Notes: generated from the sequence alone by a model not told the origin. 64,000 bases of DNA from Bin87 sp965115825 (GCA_965115825.1 OZ220464.1:2790001-2854000); one strand, 5' to 3'. Shown: positions 39,858 to 48,999, counted from the stretch's first letter. Program-made: numbers and translations.

Positions 39858-42524
39858 TTATTGGGGCGGCGCGGGTGGTGTTGGGGTTGGACTTTCCGGC
39901 GCGCCGCCCTGCCCGGGCGCTCCTCCCCCTATGTTCTCGTTGTTCGTGCTCTCCTGTACTGTTGTGACGATATAGCTCGTCCATTGGGAGTGGCCGTAGC
40001 CGTTTTTGCTGCGAACGGAGTGCGCATAGGGGGCACCCTGGTCAAGGCCGCGGATGGTGGCGCCGGAACCGTTGAAGGTGATGGTGTAGTCGTGGGTCAG
40101 GTGACTTTCCCGGAAGGGAAGCGTCCGCCAATCGCCGGCCCGGCCGTCCCACTGCATTACTTCGTAGGAGGTAGCGCGGGCGGCGTCGCTCCAGTCCAGA
40201 GTGATGTAGCCGACGCCGGCCGTGCCGGTTAAGCCTGTGGGCATCGCTGGCAGCTCCAATCGCGTAGGCACCGGAGTTAGCGTCGGCAGATAGGCGAAGC
40301 CGGCTCCCCACTGGTTGTTGGGGCCCGGCGTGGGAGTGGGGGTGCCCGCGGGGACGCTGGCGGAGCGACGCAGGGCGTGGTCTTTGAGGAATTTAACGAT
40401 GTCGGCGGGGGCGTCGGATTGTCCGGTTTTCCGGCGCATTTCGATTGCCAGTGCAGCCAGGCCGGCGACGTGGGGCGCGGCCTGGCTGGTGCCGGGCCAA
40501 GCACCTTGGTAAGCGGCTGACCTTCCTCGGTCAGCGCCGACGATATCCGGCTTGAGCCCAGACCGGCGGTCTACTGTCGGGCCGCGGCTGCTGAACGCCT
40601 CGAGCGCGGTGGGGGTTGCCCAGTTGGCGGCGCCTACCGCCAGCATACCCCGGTTGGCGCTTTCCGCTGGGTTTGTCATGCTGTAATACTGCGTGTTATG
40701 TTCCAGATTGTCGTCGATTTCAGCGCCGGTATGGACCTGAAGCTGTACCCAGGATGGTGGCGTCTCGCCCTCGTATATTACGCGCAGGCAGTAATCAAAA
40801 GTCAAGCGCGGCGTGAACTCAATATAGTCCAGCGGGTAATGTTCGTTTGCGCCGTTCTGCGGCTGGGTACTATCCCTGACCTCTATATCTTTTGCGAGCG
40901 GTAAGACCATCACCAATTGCAGAGCAAGGTCTTTGCTTGCTCCTACACCGTTGTTGTTCGTTCCCCTCCAGGCGTCGTCCCAGCGTAGTTGAAAGTAATA
41001 ACTATGATTCCTCCTCAATCTAATTTTGTTGCAGTCATCATCACCGTTAAATTCCATACGGTCATCGGCGTTCCGGTCACTGAAAGTTCGGGAGAACCAG
41101 GTCAGCTTCGCGTGATTGCCGGCTGCGTTCACCCATACCGCCGGGTTGACTATCTTGTTTCCGTCGCTGTCCGTGGCCGGGGTGTTCCCATTGAAGACCG
41201 TGCCGTTAACTGCGGCATCAATGGCTTTGAGCGGGGTATCGTAGAACGGGGATGTGCCGTCCCCCGGTCCGTCCCAAAGATAAGTAGCCGAATGCACGAT
41301 AACATCCGCTTCCCGTCCCAGCATCCAGTTCACTGTCGGCAGCAGGTGTTCCTTACTTGCGTTTGAAATCAGCAGTTTTACGTTGGGCGCGATGGCTATA
41401 ACGGCCTCGGCAACGGATGTGCCGTGTGTCCCGCCTCTATTAGTACATAGTGCGAGACCTCGGTCTGGGGATGCAAGACCCGGGTTATGATTATAGCAGA
41501 GATGCTCAACCGTCACGGAGTTCAGGTGCGTTGGTAAATCTCTGAAACCCGAATAATCAATTATACCTACGGTTATTCCATCTCCTTTGTACCCGTGTAC
41601 CATATTGTTATTCCACACCGTAGCGCCGTGGGCGCCGGCCGGGTTGGTGGCGCCCGATGGCTGCTGCAGCCCCGGCGAATGCATCGGGCCACCAGGGCCA
41701 TAGGGTGAATAGTCGTGTGTGATCTCCACCCCGGGCAGCTTTGCCAGCCGAGGCACCAGTGACCACGGTATGAATGTAACTACGGCGTCGGTCGTGCTGT
41801 TCTCAACATAAGGGCGATAGATTTGCCAAGGATCCAGTGTGATGTCATTGTCTTTCAGGAATTGCAGCACCCGGTCAGTGTTGCCAGAGTTTGCTGGGTT
41901 CTTGATCCAAATTTTCACATCAATATACAACCCGGAGGAACCGCTCAGGCTGGCTGCGGCTTCCTCGGCGGTAATCAGCCCAGCTTCGTATTCGGAATAC
42001 ACCGCGCTCAATATAACACCCATGCCCTGATAGGGTTGTACCTTTGAGGAGATTTTGCCCACCCCGCGCATTTCCGACAGCTCGATAATCATGTCCAGCG
42101 TAAGCTCAGCCGAGATGACGCCGTTTTCCGGGTCATCCACGGCGGTGCTAGGCGTAACCCCTTTCTCTTTCAGAAAGGCCAGAATGTTGTCAAAATTGTG
42201 AGTTGCGTACCTGCTGCCGTCAGTATCGAAACGCACCTTAATCAATTCCGCGGATTCCGAACCGCTTTGACCGGAAAAGCCTGGCCGGTTAGCGGCGGCC
42301 TTATGCTTGGCCACCTGTCCCGCCAGGAATGGGCTGAAGGGGCTGTCCATTCTGACGTATTTGGTGGGTTTCGGGGTGGGGGTGTGCGTTGACGGCGAGT
42401 CTGGGGTGTTGCTTTGGCCTGACGGGGAGGCCGGCGCGCAGGCGATGGCCAGCCCAATCAGGATGACCAGCGTGGCGGCGGCGGTGAGGAGTATCAAGGG
42501 TAGGGCATTGCTGCGGCGCGTCAT
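39858..42524 (-). CDS. Lipoprotein subtilisin-family (S8) protease with duplicated pro-region and Fn3 tail
   Basis: This is an 888-residue secreted lipoprotein with lipobox LAIAC (Cys29), then a short Thr/Pro linker. Residues about 60-280 contain two similar alpha/beta modules, each ending in a helix and GV-x-x-I strand (ELSEMRGVGKIS and RLAKLPGVEITH), which look like two I9-type propeptide folds. The S8 domain follows with Asp323 (VGIIDYSG), His367 (GGTHGTSVAEA), Asn470 (VNAAGN) and Ser680 (PGTSQAAPHVAG). The C-terminus (about 765-855) is a fibronectin type III-like domain. It is the last gene of five tandem paralogues; the four upstream ones stop where the catalytic domain would begin. A promoter at 42566-42594 serves it. 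Confidence 0.93.
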   Translation of the reverse strand: MTRRSNALPLILLTAAATLVILIGLAIACAPASPSGQSNTPDSPSTHTPTPKPTKYVRMDSPFSPFLAGQVAKHKAAANRPGFSGQSGSESAELIKVRFDTDGSRYATHNFDNILAFLKEKGVTPSTAVDDPENGVISAELTLDMIIELSEMRGVGKISSKVQPYQGMGVILSAVYSEYEAGLITAEEAAASLSGSSGLYIDVKIWIKNPANSGNTDRVLQFLKDNDITLDPWQIYRPYVENSTTDAVVTFIPWSLVPRLAKLPGVEITHDYSPYGPGGPMHSPGLQQPSGATNPAGAHGATVWNNNMVHGYKGDGITVGIIDYSGFRDLPTHLNSVTVEHLCYNHNPGLASPDRGLALCTNRGGTHGTSVAEAVIAIAPNVKLLISNASKEHLLPTVNWMLGREADVIVHSATYLWDGPGDGTSPFYDTPLKAIDAAVNGTVFNGNTPATDSDGNKIVNPAVWVNAAGNHAKLTWFSRTFSDRNADDRMEFNGDDDCNKIRLRRNHSYYFQLRWDDAWRGTNNNGVGASKDLALQLVMVLPLAKDIEVRDSTQPQNGANEHYPLDYIEFTPRLTFDYCLRVIYEGETPPSWVQLQVHTGAEIDDNLEHNTQYYSMTNPAESANRGMLAVGAANWATPTALEAFSSRGPTVDRRSGLKPDIVGADRGRSAAYQGAWPGTSQAAPHVAGLAALAIEMRRKTGQSDAPADIVKFLKDHALRRSASVPAGTPTPTPGPNNQWGAGFAYLPTLTPVPTRLELPAMPTGLTGTAGVGYITLDWSDAARATSYEVMQWDGRAGDWRTLPFRESHLTHDYTITFNGSGATIRGLDQGAPYAHSVRSKNGYGHSQWTSYIVTTVQESTNNENIGGGAPGQGGAPESPTPTPPAPPQ

Positions 42525-42565
42525 GTTGGGTAGCCTCCGGCGTCGGGCTGGTCGGGTTGGGGGTG

Positions 42566-42594
42566 ATTATAGCCGCGCGCGGGGGGCTTCGCAA
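42566..42594 (-). promoter_or_regulatory. Promoter of the protease gene, overlapping the upstream stop codon
   Basis: On the minus strand TTGCGA (42594-42589) is followed by exactly 17 bases and TATAAT (42571-42566), 42 bases before the ATG at 42524. The TAA stop of the preceding gene is part of the -10 box. The same layout recurs at 44675-44703 and, less perfectly, at 43658 and 45662. Confidence 0.6.
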
Positions 42595-43616
42595 ATGGCG
42601 GCGCTGTGGGTTTCGGCCGGGTTGGTGGCGCCCGATGGCTGCTGCTGCCCGGGCGAATGCATCGGGCTATTGGGAGCACTCGTATCAGGGTTTTCTCTAA
42701 TCTCTATTCCCTGCAGATTTGCCAACCGGGGCACCAGCGTCCACGGTATGGAGGTAATTACGGCGTCGGTCGGTGGTATGGCCTTTGTGATATGGCCTTT
42801 AATATAGGGGCGATAGATGTTCCAAGGGTCCAGCGTGACGCCATAGTCTTTCAGGAATTGCAGCACCCGGTCAGTGTTGCCGGAGCCAGCCGGGTTCTCG
42901 ATCCAAATTTCCACTGGAATGTTCATGTTCGGGTAACCGTCTAGGCTGGCCACGGCTTCTTCGGCGGTAATCAGCCCGGCTTCGTACTCGGAATACACCG
43001 CGCTCAATATAACACCCATGCCTTGATAGGGTTGGACCTTTGAGGAGATTTTGCCCACCCCGCGCATTTCCGACAGCTCGATAATCATGTCCAGCGTAAG
43101 CTCAGCCCAGATGACGCCGTTTTCCGGGTCATCCACAGCGGTGCTAGGTGTAACCCCTTTCTCTTTCAGAAAAGCCAGAATGTTGTCAAAATTGTGGGTT
43201 GCATACCTGCTACCGTCCGTATCGAAATTCACTTCAATCAGTTCCGCGGAGTCAGAACCGCTTTGACCGGAAAAGCCTGGCCGGTTCGCGGCGGCCTTGT
43301 GCTTGGCCACCTGTCCCGCCAGGAATGGGCTGAAGGGGCTGTCCATTCTGACGTATTTGGTGGGTTTCGGGGTGGGGGTGTGCGTTGCCGTGGGGGTGTG
43401 TGTCGTTGTTGCCGTTGCCATGGGGGTAGAGGTGTGGGCTGACGTTGCCGGCGAGGTTAGGGTAGGCATGTGCGTTGCAGTTGCCGGCGAGGTAGGGGTG
43501 TTGCTTTGCGTTGGCGGGGGCGCCGGCCGGCAGGCGAGGGCCAGCCCGGTCAGGATGACCAGCGTGGCGGCGGCGGTGAGCAGTATCAGGGGTAGGGCGT
43601 TACTGCGGCGCTTCAT
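42567..43616 (-). CDS. Lipoprotein made only of the protease pro-region, paralogue 4
   Basis: The 349-residue lipoprotein has a signal peptide with lipobox LALAC, a long Thr/Pro/Ala/His linker (SPATATHMPTLTSPATSAHT), then the same two-module region as residues 60-300 of the protease, nearly identical over long stretches (for example SYSEYEAGLITAEE-like and LSEMRGVGKISSKVQPYQGM). It ends ATNPAETHSAAICEAPRARL, exactly where the protease would continue with HGATVWNNN, so no catalytic residue is present. Its ATG overlaps the previous gene's TGA as ATGA. Possible roles are a trans-acting inhibitor or chaperone of the protease, or a decoy; all are inference. Confidence 0.8.
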   Translation of the reverse strand: MKRRSNALPLILLTAAATLVILTGLALACRPAPPPTQSNTPTSPATATHMPTLTSPATSAHTSTPMATATTTHTPTATHTPTPKPTKYVRMDSPFSPFLAGQVAKHKAAANRPGFSGQSGSDSAELIEVNFDTDGSRYATHNFDNILAFLKEKGVTPSTAVDDPENGVIWAELTLDMIIELSEMRGVGKISSKVQPYQGMGVILSAVYSEYEAGLITAEEAVASLDGYPNMNIPVEIWIENPAGSGNTDRVLQFLKDYGVTLDPWNIYRPYIKGHITKAIPPTDAVITSIPWTLVPRLANLQGIEIRENPDTSAPNSPMHSPGQQQPSGATNPAETHSAAICEAPRARL

Positions 43617-44632
43617 GTTGGGTAGCCTCCGGCGTCGGGCTGGTTGGGTTGGGGGTGATTATAACCGCGCGCGTGGGAGGGTTCGCAGATGGTAGCGCCG
43701 TGGGCGTCGGCCGGGCTGGCAACGCCTGTCGACTGCTGCCCCGGCACCTCCATCCGGCCGTGGGGATCACTGGTATCAGGATTTGATCTAACCTCTATTC
43801 CCGGCAGCTTTGCCAGTCGAGGCACCAGCGACCACGGCACCGAGGTAAATACGGAGTCAGTCGGCGGTATGGCCTTTGTGATATCACCTTTAAAGTAGGG
43901 GCGATAGACGTTCCAAAGATGATCCACTGTGACGCGATTGTCTTTCAGGAAGCGCAGCACCCGGTCGGTGTTGCCGGAGCCAGTCGGATTCTCGATCCAA
44001 ATTTCCACTGGAATGTTACCGTTCTGGTAGCCGCCCAGGCTGGCCACGGCTTCCTCTGCGGTAATCAGCCCGGCGTCGTACTCGGAGTACACCCCGCTCA
44101 GTCTGATACCCATGCCTGGATACTGTTGGCCCCTTGAGAAGATTGCGCTTACCCCACGCATTTCCGACAGCTCGATAATCGTGTCCAGCGTAAGCTCAGC
44201 CTCGATCATACCGCTCTCGGGATCGTCGAAGGTCCAGTCGAGCGGGGTAACGCCCTGCTCTTTCAGGTAGCGCATAATGCCGGGGTAGTTGTACTCAGGC
44301 GGGTACAGGGAGCCGACAGTAAAGATAGACGCCACAATCAGCTCCTCGGCATCCGAACCGCCTTGGCCCAGGAAGCCTGGCCCCCTGGCCTTGCGCTTGG
44401 CGACTTCCCCGGCGAGGAACGAGTCGAAGGGGCTGTCCTCTCTGACGTATTTGGTTGGCGACGGTGCGGGGGTGTGCGTGGGGGTAGGGGTGTGCGTTGA
44501 CGGCGAGTCTGGGGTGTTGCTCTGGGCTGACGGGGAGGCCGGCGCGCAGGCGATGGCCAGCCCAATCAGGATGACCAGCGTGGCGGCGGCGGTGAGTAGG
44601 AGCAGGGGTAGGGCGTTGCTGCGGCGGGTCAT
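43613..44632 (-). CDS. Lipoprotein made only of the protease pro-region, paralogue 3
   Basis: The 339-residue protein has lipobox LAIAC, a Thr/Pro linker and the two-module pro-region (LSEMRGVSAIFS and RLAKLPGIEVRS), then a divergent end. Because the frame differs by an indel it does not stop at the usual ARL but reads on as HARGYNHPQPNQPDAGGYPT through the intergenic sequence, stopping in an ATGA overlap with the next start. The ATG at 44632, with GGAGG before it, was chosen over an upstream extension of 49 codons that is read-through of the preceding intergenic region. It lacks any catalytic domain. Confidence 0.78.
   Translation of the reverse strand: MTRRSNALPLLLLTAAATLVILIGLAIACAPASPSAQSNTPDSPSTHTPTPTHTPAPSPTKYVREDSPFDSFLAGEVAKRKARGPGFLGQGGSDAEELIVASIFTVGSLYPPEYNYPGIMRYLKEQGVTPLDWTFDDPESGMIEAELTLDTIIELSEMRGVSAIFSRGQQYPGMGIRLSGVYSEYDAGLITAEEAVASLGGYQNGNIPVEIWIENPTGSGNTDRVLRFLKDNRVTVDHLWNVYRPYFKGDITKAIPPTDSVFTSVPWSLVPRLAKLPGIEVRSNPDTSDPHGRMEVPGQQSTGVASPADAHGATICEPSHARGYNHPQPNQPDAGGYPT
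43658..43688 (-). promoter_or_regulatory. Diverged copy of the pro-region promoter
   Basis: CTGCGA and TATAAT are present at the equivalent place but 19 bases apart, so this copy should be weaker than those at 42566 and 44675. It precedes the gene starting at 43616. Confidence 0.4.
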
Positions 44633-44674
44633 GTTGGATAGCCTCCAGCGTCGGGCTGGTCGTGTTGGGGGGTA

Positions 44675-44703
44675 ATTATAGCCGCGCGTGGGAGGGTTCG
44701 CAA
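44675..44703 (-). promoter_or_regulatory. Promoter of pro-region paralogue 3
   Basis: TTGCGA, 17 bases, TATAAT on the minus strand, 43 bases before the ATG at 44632, with the TAA stop of paralogue 2 inside the -10 box. Confidence 0.6.
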
Positions 44704-45620
44704 ATGGCGGCGCCGTGGGCGTCGGCCGGGCTGGCGGCACCCGATGGCTGCTGCTGCCCCGTCGACCCCATCGGGCCAAGAGGGAGGAACGTATCGGGAT
44801 TTGCTCTAACCTTTATTCCCGGCAGCTTTGCCAACCGAGGCACCAGCGTCCACGGCACCGAGGTATATATGGCGTCAGTTGATGGTATTCCCCTTACGGT
44901 ACTGCGACGAAAGATATGCCAAGAGCTCGGTATGATTCCATTGTCTTTCAGGAAGCGCAACACCCGGTCGGTGTTGCCGGAGTTTGCCGGGTTCTTGATC
45001 ATAATTTTCACCGGAATGTTACCGTTCGGGTAGCCGAACAGGCTGGCCACGGCTTCTTCGGCGGTAATCAGCCCGGCGTCGTACTCGGAGTACACCCCGC
45101 TCAGTTCGATGCCCATGCCGTCGTGCTGATGGCCTATTGAGAATATTTTGCCAACCCCGCGCATTTCCGACAGATCGATAATCATGTCCAGCGTAAGCTC
45201 AGCGTAAATTCTGCCGGACTCCGGGTCGTTAAAGGCCCGGGTAGGTGTAACGCCCTGCTCTGTCAGGTAGCGCATAATGCCGGGGTAGTTGTAATGGAGC
45301 GGATACTGCCAGCCGGCAGTATCGAAATGCACCTTAATCAGTTCCGTGGCGCCCGAGGCGCTTTGACCGGAAAAGCCCGGCCGGTTCGCGGCGGCCTTGC
45401 GCTTGGCCACTTGTGCAGCGAGGAAGGAGTCAAAGGGGCTGTCCTCTCTGACGTATTCGGTGGGTTTCGGGGTGGGGGTGTGCGTTGACGGCGTGGCTGG
45501 GGTGTTGCTCTGGGCTGACGGGGAGGCCGGCGCGCAGGCGATGGCCAGCCCAATCAGGATGACCAGCGTGGCGGCGGCGGTGAGGAGTATCAGGGGTAGG
45601 GCGTTGCTGCGGTGGGTCAT
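44676..45620 (-). CDS. Lipoprotein made only of the protease pro-region, paralogue 2
   Basis: The 314-residue lipoprotein begins MTHRSNALPLILLTAAATLV, has lipobox LAIAC and a short linker (STHTPTPKPTEYVREDSPFD), then the two-module pro-region (LSEMRGVGKIFS and RLAKLPGIKVRA). It ends at ICEPSHARL, the common stopping point. It keeps SEYDAGLITAEEAVASL between the modules, as in all five copies. No catalytic residues are present. Spacing to both neighbours is about 43 bases, each gap holding a GGAGG or GGAGA site and a TATAAT. Confidence 0.8.
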   Translation of the reverse strand: MTHRSNALPLILLTAAATLVILIGLAIACAPASPSAQSNTPATPSTHTPTPKPTEYVREDSPFDSFLAAQVAKRKAAANRPGFSGQSASGATELIKVHFDTAGWQYPLHYNYPGIMRYLTEQGVTPTRAFNDPESGRIYAELTLDMIIDLSEMRGVGKIFSIGHQHDGMGIELSGVYSEYDAGLITAEEAVASLFGYPNGNIPVKIMIKNPANSGNTDRVLRFLKDNGIIPSSWHIFRRSTVRGIPSTDAIYTSVPWTLVPRLAKLPGIKVRANPDTFLPLGPMGSTGQQQPSGAASPADAHGAAICEPSHARL

Positions 45621-45662
45621 GTTGGGTGGTCTCCGGTGTTGGGCTGGTTGGGTTGGGGGTGA

Positions 45663-46706
45663 TTATAACCGCGCGTGGGGTGCTTCGGGCTTGGTAGCGC
45701 CGTGGGCGTCGGCCGGGTTGGTGGCGCCCGATGGCTGCTGCCCAAGCGAATGCATCGGGCCATCGGGCACGCTCGTATCAGGATCTGCTCTAACCTCTAT
45801 TCCCGGCAGCTTTGCCAGTCGAGGCACCAGCGACCACGGCACGGAGGTGTATATGGCGTCAGTTGGTGGTATTCCCCTTAGGGTACTGCGACGAAAGATA
45901 TCCCAAGAGCTCGGTATGATTCCATTTTCTTTCAGGAAGCGAAGCACCCGGTCGGTGTTGCCGGAGTCTGCCGGGTTCTTGATCATAATTTGCACCGGAA
46001 TGTTACCGTTCGGGTAGCCGAACAAGCTGGCCACGGCTTCTTCTGCGGTAATCAGCCCGGCGTCGTACTCGGAGTACACCCCGCTTAGTTCAGGACCCAT
46101 GCCTGGATACTGTTGGCTCGGTGTGGAGATTCTGTCCACCCCGCGCATTTCCGACAGCTCGATAATCATGTCCAGCGTAAGCTCAGCCCTAATTAGACCG
46201 CTCTCCGTATCGTCGAAGGCCCAGATCGGGGTAACGCCCTGCTCTTTCAGGTAGCGCATAATGCCTGGGTAGTTATACTCAGGCGGATACAGCGAGCCGA
46301 CGGTACTGATAGACGTCTCAATCAGCTCATCGGCGTCCGAACTGCCTTGGCCCAAGAAAGCCGGCCTTCCTGCCTTGCGCTTGGCAACTTCCCCGGCGAG
46401 GAACGAGTCGAAGGGGCTGTCCTCTCTGACGTATTTGGTGGGCGACGGTGCGGGGGTGTGTGTCGCCGTGGGGGTGGGAGCGTGTGTCGCTGTTGCCGTT
46501 GCCATGGGGGTAGAGGTGTGGGCTGACGTTGCCGGCGAGGTGAGCGTAGGCATGTGCGTTGCGGTTGCCGTTGCCGGCGAGGTAGGGGTGTTGCTTTGCG
46601 TTGGCGGGGGCGCAGGCCGGCAGGCTATGGCCAGCCCGGTCAGGATGACCAGAGCAGCGGCGGCTGCGAGGAGTATCAGGGGTAGGGCGTTGCTGCGGTG
46701 GGTCAT
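45663..46706 (-). CDS. Lipoprotein made only of the protease pro-region, paralogue 1
   Basis: This 347-residue lipoprotein is the first gene of the array in transcription order. It has lipobox LAIAC, a long Thr/Pro/Ala/His linker like that of paralogue 4, then the two-module region (LSEMRGVDRIST and RLAKLPGIEVRA) and the shared end APHARL. Linker length differs between copies (long in 1 and 4, short in 2, 3 and the protease), so the linker evolves separately from the folded part. GGAGG lies before the ATG. Confidence 0.8.
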   Translation of the reverse strand: MTHRSNALPLILLAAAAALVILTGLAIACRPAPPPTQSNTPTSPATATATHMPTLTSPATSAHTSTPMATATATHAPTPTATHTPAPSPTKYVREDSPFDSFLAGEVAKRKAGRPAFLGQGSSDADELIETSISTVGSLYPPEYNYPGIMRYLKEQGVTPIWAFDDTESGLIRAELTLDMIIELSEMRGVDRISTPSQQYPGMGPELSGVYSEYDAGLITAEEAVASLFGYPNGNIPVQIMIKNPADSGNTDRVLRFLKENGIIPSSWDIFRRSTLRGIPPTDAIYTSVPWSLVPRLAKLPGIEVRADPDTSVPDGPMHSLGQQPSGATNPADAHGATKPEAPHARL

Positions 46707-46940
46707 GTTGAGTGGCCTCCGGCGATGGATGCGTAATAGGTTGTTGCAATGCTAGCATTCGCTCTGCGGCGCGACAATCAAGCGGAATGCGATGGACGTA
46801 TTGATTTGAATTCGGTCAAATCGGCTCAGAGGTTCACGCCTGGGGCACTGTGGGAGGGGGATGGGTGTTGACTGCATTGGGCGGCGCCGATAGTCTGTTG
46901 CCGTCATTCCCGCCGCTACTATGAAAAGGAGAGTTGCTCA

Positions 46941-47783
46941 ATGTCGCAATTGACTGCCGCTACATCAGCCGCTGTCGCCGGAGATACGTTTGTTGACTCC
47001 GAGGGCCATATTCTATTGCGCCGGGAGCCTCCGGTGGCAACCGTTACCATCAATCGCCCGGCGCAGCGCAATGCCATATCCTTTGCGATGTGGGGGCAGT
47101 TGACTGAGCTGCTGCGGGAGCTGGATGCCGACCGGGCGGTGCGGTGCGTGGTGATTGCGGGCGCCGGCGGCGAGGCGTTCTCGGCGGGGGCAGACATCGG
47201 CGACTTTGGAGAGTATCGCAGCGATTCGGTGAAAGGGCGGGCCTATAATCGGGCGGTGGACGGCCTGCTGGAGACGGTGTCGGAGACAGGCACGCCGGTG
47301 ATTTCCATGATTCGGGGGTTTGCGGCCGGGGGCGGGTGCGAGCTGGCAATCGCCACCGACCTGCGCATCGCCGCCGAGGGCAGCCGTCTGGGGATTCCGG
47401 TGGCCCGGCTGGGCATCACCATCGGGCACCGGGAGATGTACGGTCTGGTGAACCTGGTGGGGAGGGGCAACGCGCTGTACATTCTGCTGTCGGGGAGGCT
47501 GCTGGACGCTGGGGAGGCGCTGAGGATTGGGCTGGTCAATCAGGTGGTTCCGTCCGAGAAGTTGGAGGAGGTTACTTACGGGCTGGCGTCGGATATTGCG
47601 AATCTGGCGCCGCTGTCTCACGCGGTGAATAAGAAGACGCTGAACCAGGCGCTGGCGAAGCCGTCGCTGGATTTGACGCCGGAAGAGGCGGATTTGCCGC
47701 TGACGCAGTTTGACACGCGCGACTACCACGAGGGGTTCCGGGCCTTTTTGGAGAAGCGCCGGCCGGAATTCATCGGGGAATAG
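46941..47783 (+). CDS. Enoyl-CoA hydratase/isomerase family protein
   Basis: The 280-residue crotonase-fold protein has the CoA-binding and oxyanion segments AGGEAFSAGADIGDF (the family's GxxFSAGADI) and IRGFAAGGGCELAIATDLRI (GxAxGGGxELAxxCD). The second catalytic Glu of hydratases is expected in the following RLGITIGHREMYGL, but the usual E(x)GL(I/F)P motif is replaced, so it may be an isomerase or another crotonase. AAGGAGAG lies before the ATG. The gene overlaps nothing and is followed 11 bases later by the tlyA-like gene, which suggests cotranscription. Confidence 0.88.
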   Translation: MSQLTAATSAAVAGDTFVDSEGHILLRREPPVATVTINRPAQRNAISFAMWGQLTELLRELDADRAVRCVVIAGAGGEAFSAGADIGDFGEYRSDSVKGRAYNRAVDGLLETVSETGTPVISMIRGFAAGGGCELAIATDLRIAAEGSRLGIPVARLGITIGHREMYGLVNLVGRGNALYILLSGRLLDAGEALRIGLVNQVVPSEKLEEVTYGLASDIANLAPLSHAVNKKTLNQALAKPSLDLTPEEADLPLTQFDTRDYHEGFRAFLEKRRPEFIGE

Positions 47784-47794
47784 CCGGCAGTGCG

Positions 47795-48571
47795 ATGACT
47801 GCGCCGGCGGAACGGGAACCTCGGCGGCGGCGGACGCGACGGCGGGCGGACCTGCTGCTGGTTGAGCGGGGGCTGGCGGAAAGCAGGGAGCGCGGTCAGG
47901 CTCTGATAATGGCCGGTTCCGTCTTTACGCCGGAGGGGCCGGTACGGAAGGCCGGCACGTTTCTGAGTATAGACACGCCTCTGGAGGTGCGGGAGCGGCT
48001 GCCCTATGTGAGTCGGGGCGGTGTCAAACTGGCTCATGCGCTGGATGCGTGGGTGGAGCCTTACGGGATAGAGATAGAGGGCATGGTCGCCCTGGACGTG
48101 GGGGCATCTACCGGTGGCTTCACGGACTGCCTGTTGCAGCGCGGGGCCGGTCGAATTTATGCGGTGGACGTGGGGCATGGGCAACTGCACTACCGGCTAC
48201 GGCAGAGCCCGCGGGTAGTGTGTATGGAGAAGGTGAACGCGCGTTATCCTTTTGGGCTGCCGGAGCCGGTGGATCTGCTGGTGGCCGACGTGTCGTTTAT
48301 CTCGCTGACCATGGCGCTGCCGGAGCCGTTGACGCATCTGCGGGAGGGCGGTTACGCCGTTGCCCTAGTCAAGCCGCAGTTTGAGGCGCGGCGAGGGGAG
48401 GTGGGCAAGGGGGGTGTTGTACGCGATGATGCGCTGCGCAATGACATCCTGTCCCGGGTTCGGAGTTGGCTGGCGGGGAGAGATGATGTTGAACTGCTGG
48501 AGACGATAGAGTCGCCCATTACGGGCGACGCCGGCAACCGGGAGTTCCTGGCGTTGATGCGGAAACTCTGA
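47795..48571 (+). CDS. tlyA: TlyA-family 2'-O-rRNA methyltransferase / haemolysin-like
   Basis: The 258-residue protein has an S4 RNA-binding domain (about 18-80, RADLLLVERGLAESRERGQA) followed by an FtsJ/RrmJ-type SAM domain with VALDVGASTGGFTDCLLQRG. The K-D-K-E tetrad of 2'-O-methyltransferases is visible: Lys in SRGGVKL, Asp in VADVSF, Lys in LVKPQFE, Glu in GNREFL. TlyA methylates ribose in 16S and 23S rRNA and affects capreomycin sensitivity in mycobacteria. It follows the crotonase gene by 11 bases. Confidence 0.93.
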   Translation: MTAPAEREPRRRRTRRRADLLLVERGLAESRERGQALIMAGSVFTPEGPVRKAGTFLSIDTPLEVRERLPYVSRGGVKLAHALDAWVEPYGIEIEGMVALDVGASTGGFTDCLLQRGAGRIYAVDVGHGQLHYRLRQSPRVVCMEKVNARYPFGLPEPVDLLVADVSFISLTMALPEPLTHLREGGYAVALVKPQFEARRGEVGKGGVVRDDALRNDILSRVRSWLAGRDDVELLETIESPITGDAGNREFLALMRKL

Positions 48572-48675
48572 AATTAGGGATGGCTGCCAAAATACGCCCG
48601 GCACAACGTTGAAAAGTCGGGTATGATATTGGCGTTTGCAATTTCAGACTTCCCTTAGGGAGCAAGGAGAGTGAT

Positions 48676-48999
48676 ATGTACCTACTGAGGCGAATCTTCA
48701 AGACGAAGCCGGGTGAAGCGCGGCGGGTGGCGAGTCTGCTACAGAAGCAGGCGCAAATCTATCATGACGCAGGCCAGCGCAGTGAGTTCAAGGTTTATTT
48801 CAACGGCGCTACGGTTCCCGGCGAGACCGATGTGGTGGTGCTGGAATGGACTGACGAAGCGTTGATGTCGCCGATGCGGGGCGGGCACCAGCTGCCGGCG
48901 GCGGCGCTGGAAATCGGCGCGCAGGTTCGTCAGCTGGTGGAAAGCAACCGCATCGAGTTTATGGAGCTGATGACGCCGGACAAGATGCTGGACGTGTAG
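48676..48999 (+). CDS. Small dimeric alpha/beta-barrel-like protein
   Basis: The 107-residue protein starts MYLLRRIFKTKPGEARRVAS, then a helix, KVYFNGATVPGETDVVVLEW as strands, and a final long helix region ending FMELMTPDKMLDV. A strand starting YLLRRIFKxKPGEAxxV and a strand-strand-helix order fit the dimeric ferredoxin-like (ABM/NIPSNAP-like) fold. The function is unknown. AAGGAG lies before the ATG, and TATGAT lies about 50 bases upstream. It is followed 22 bases later by the cinA-like gene. Confidence 0.7.
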   Translation: MYLLRRIFKTKPGEARRVASLLQKQAQIYHDAGQRSEFKVYFNGATVPGETDVVVLEWTDEALMSPMRGGHQLPAAALEIGAQVRQLVESNRIEFMELMTPDKMLDV

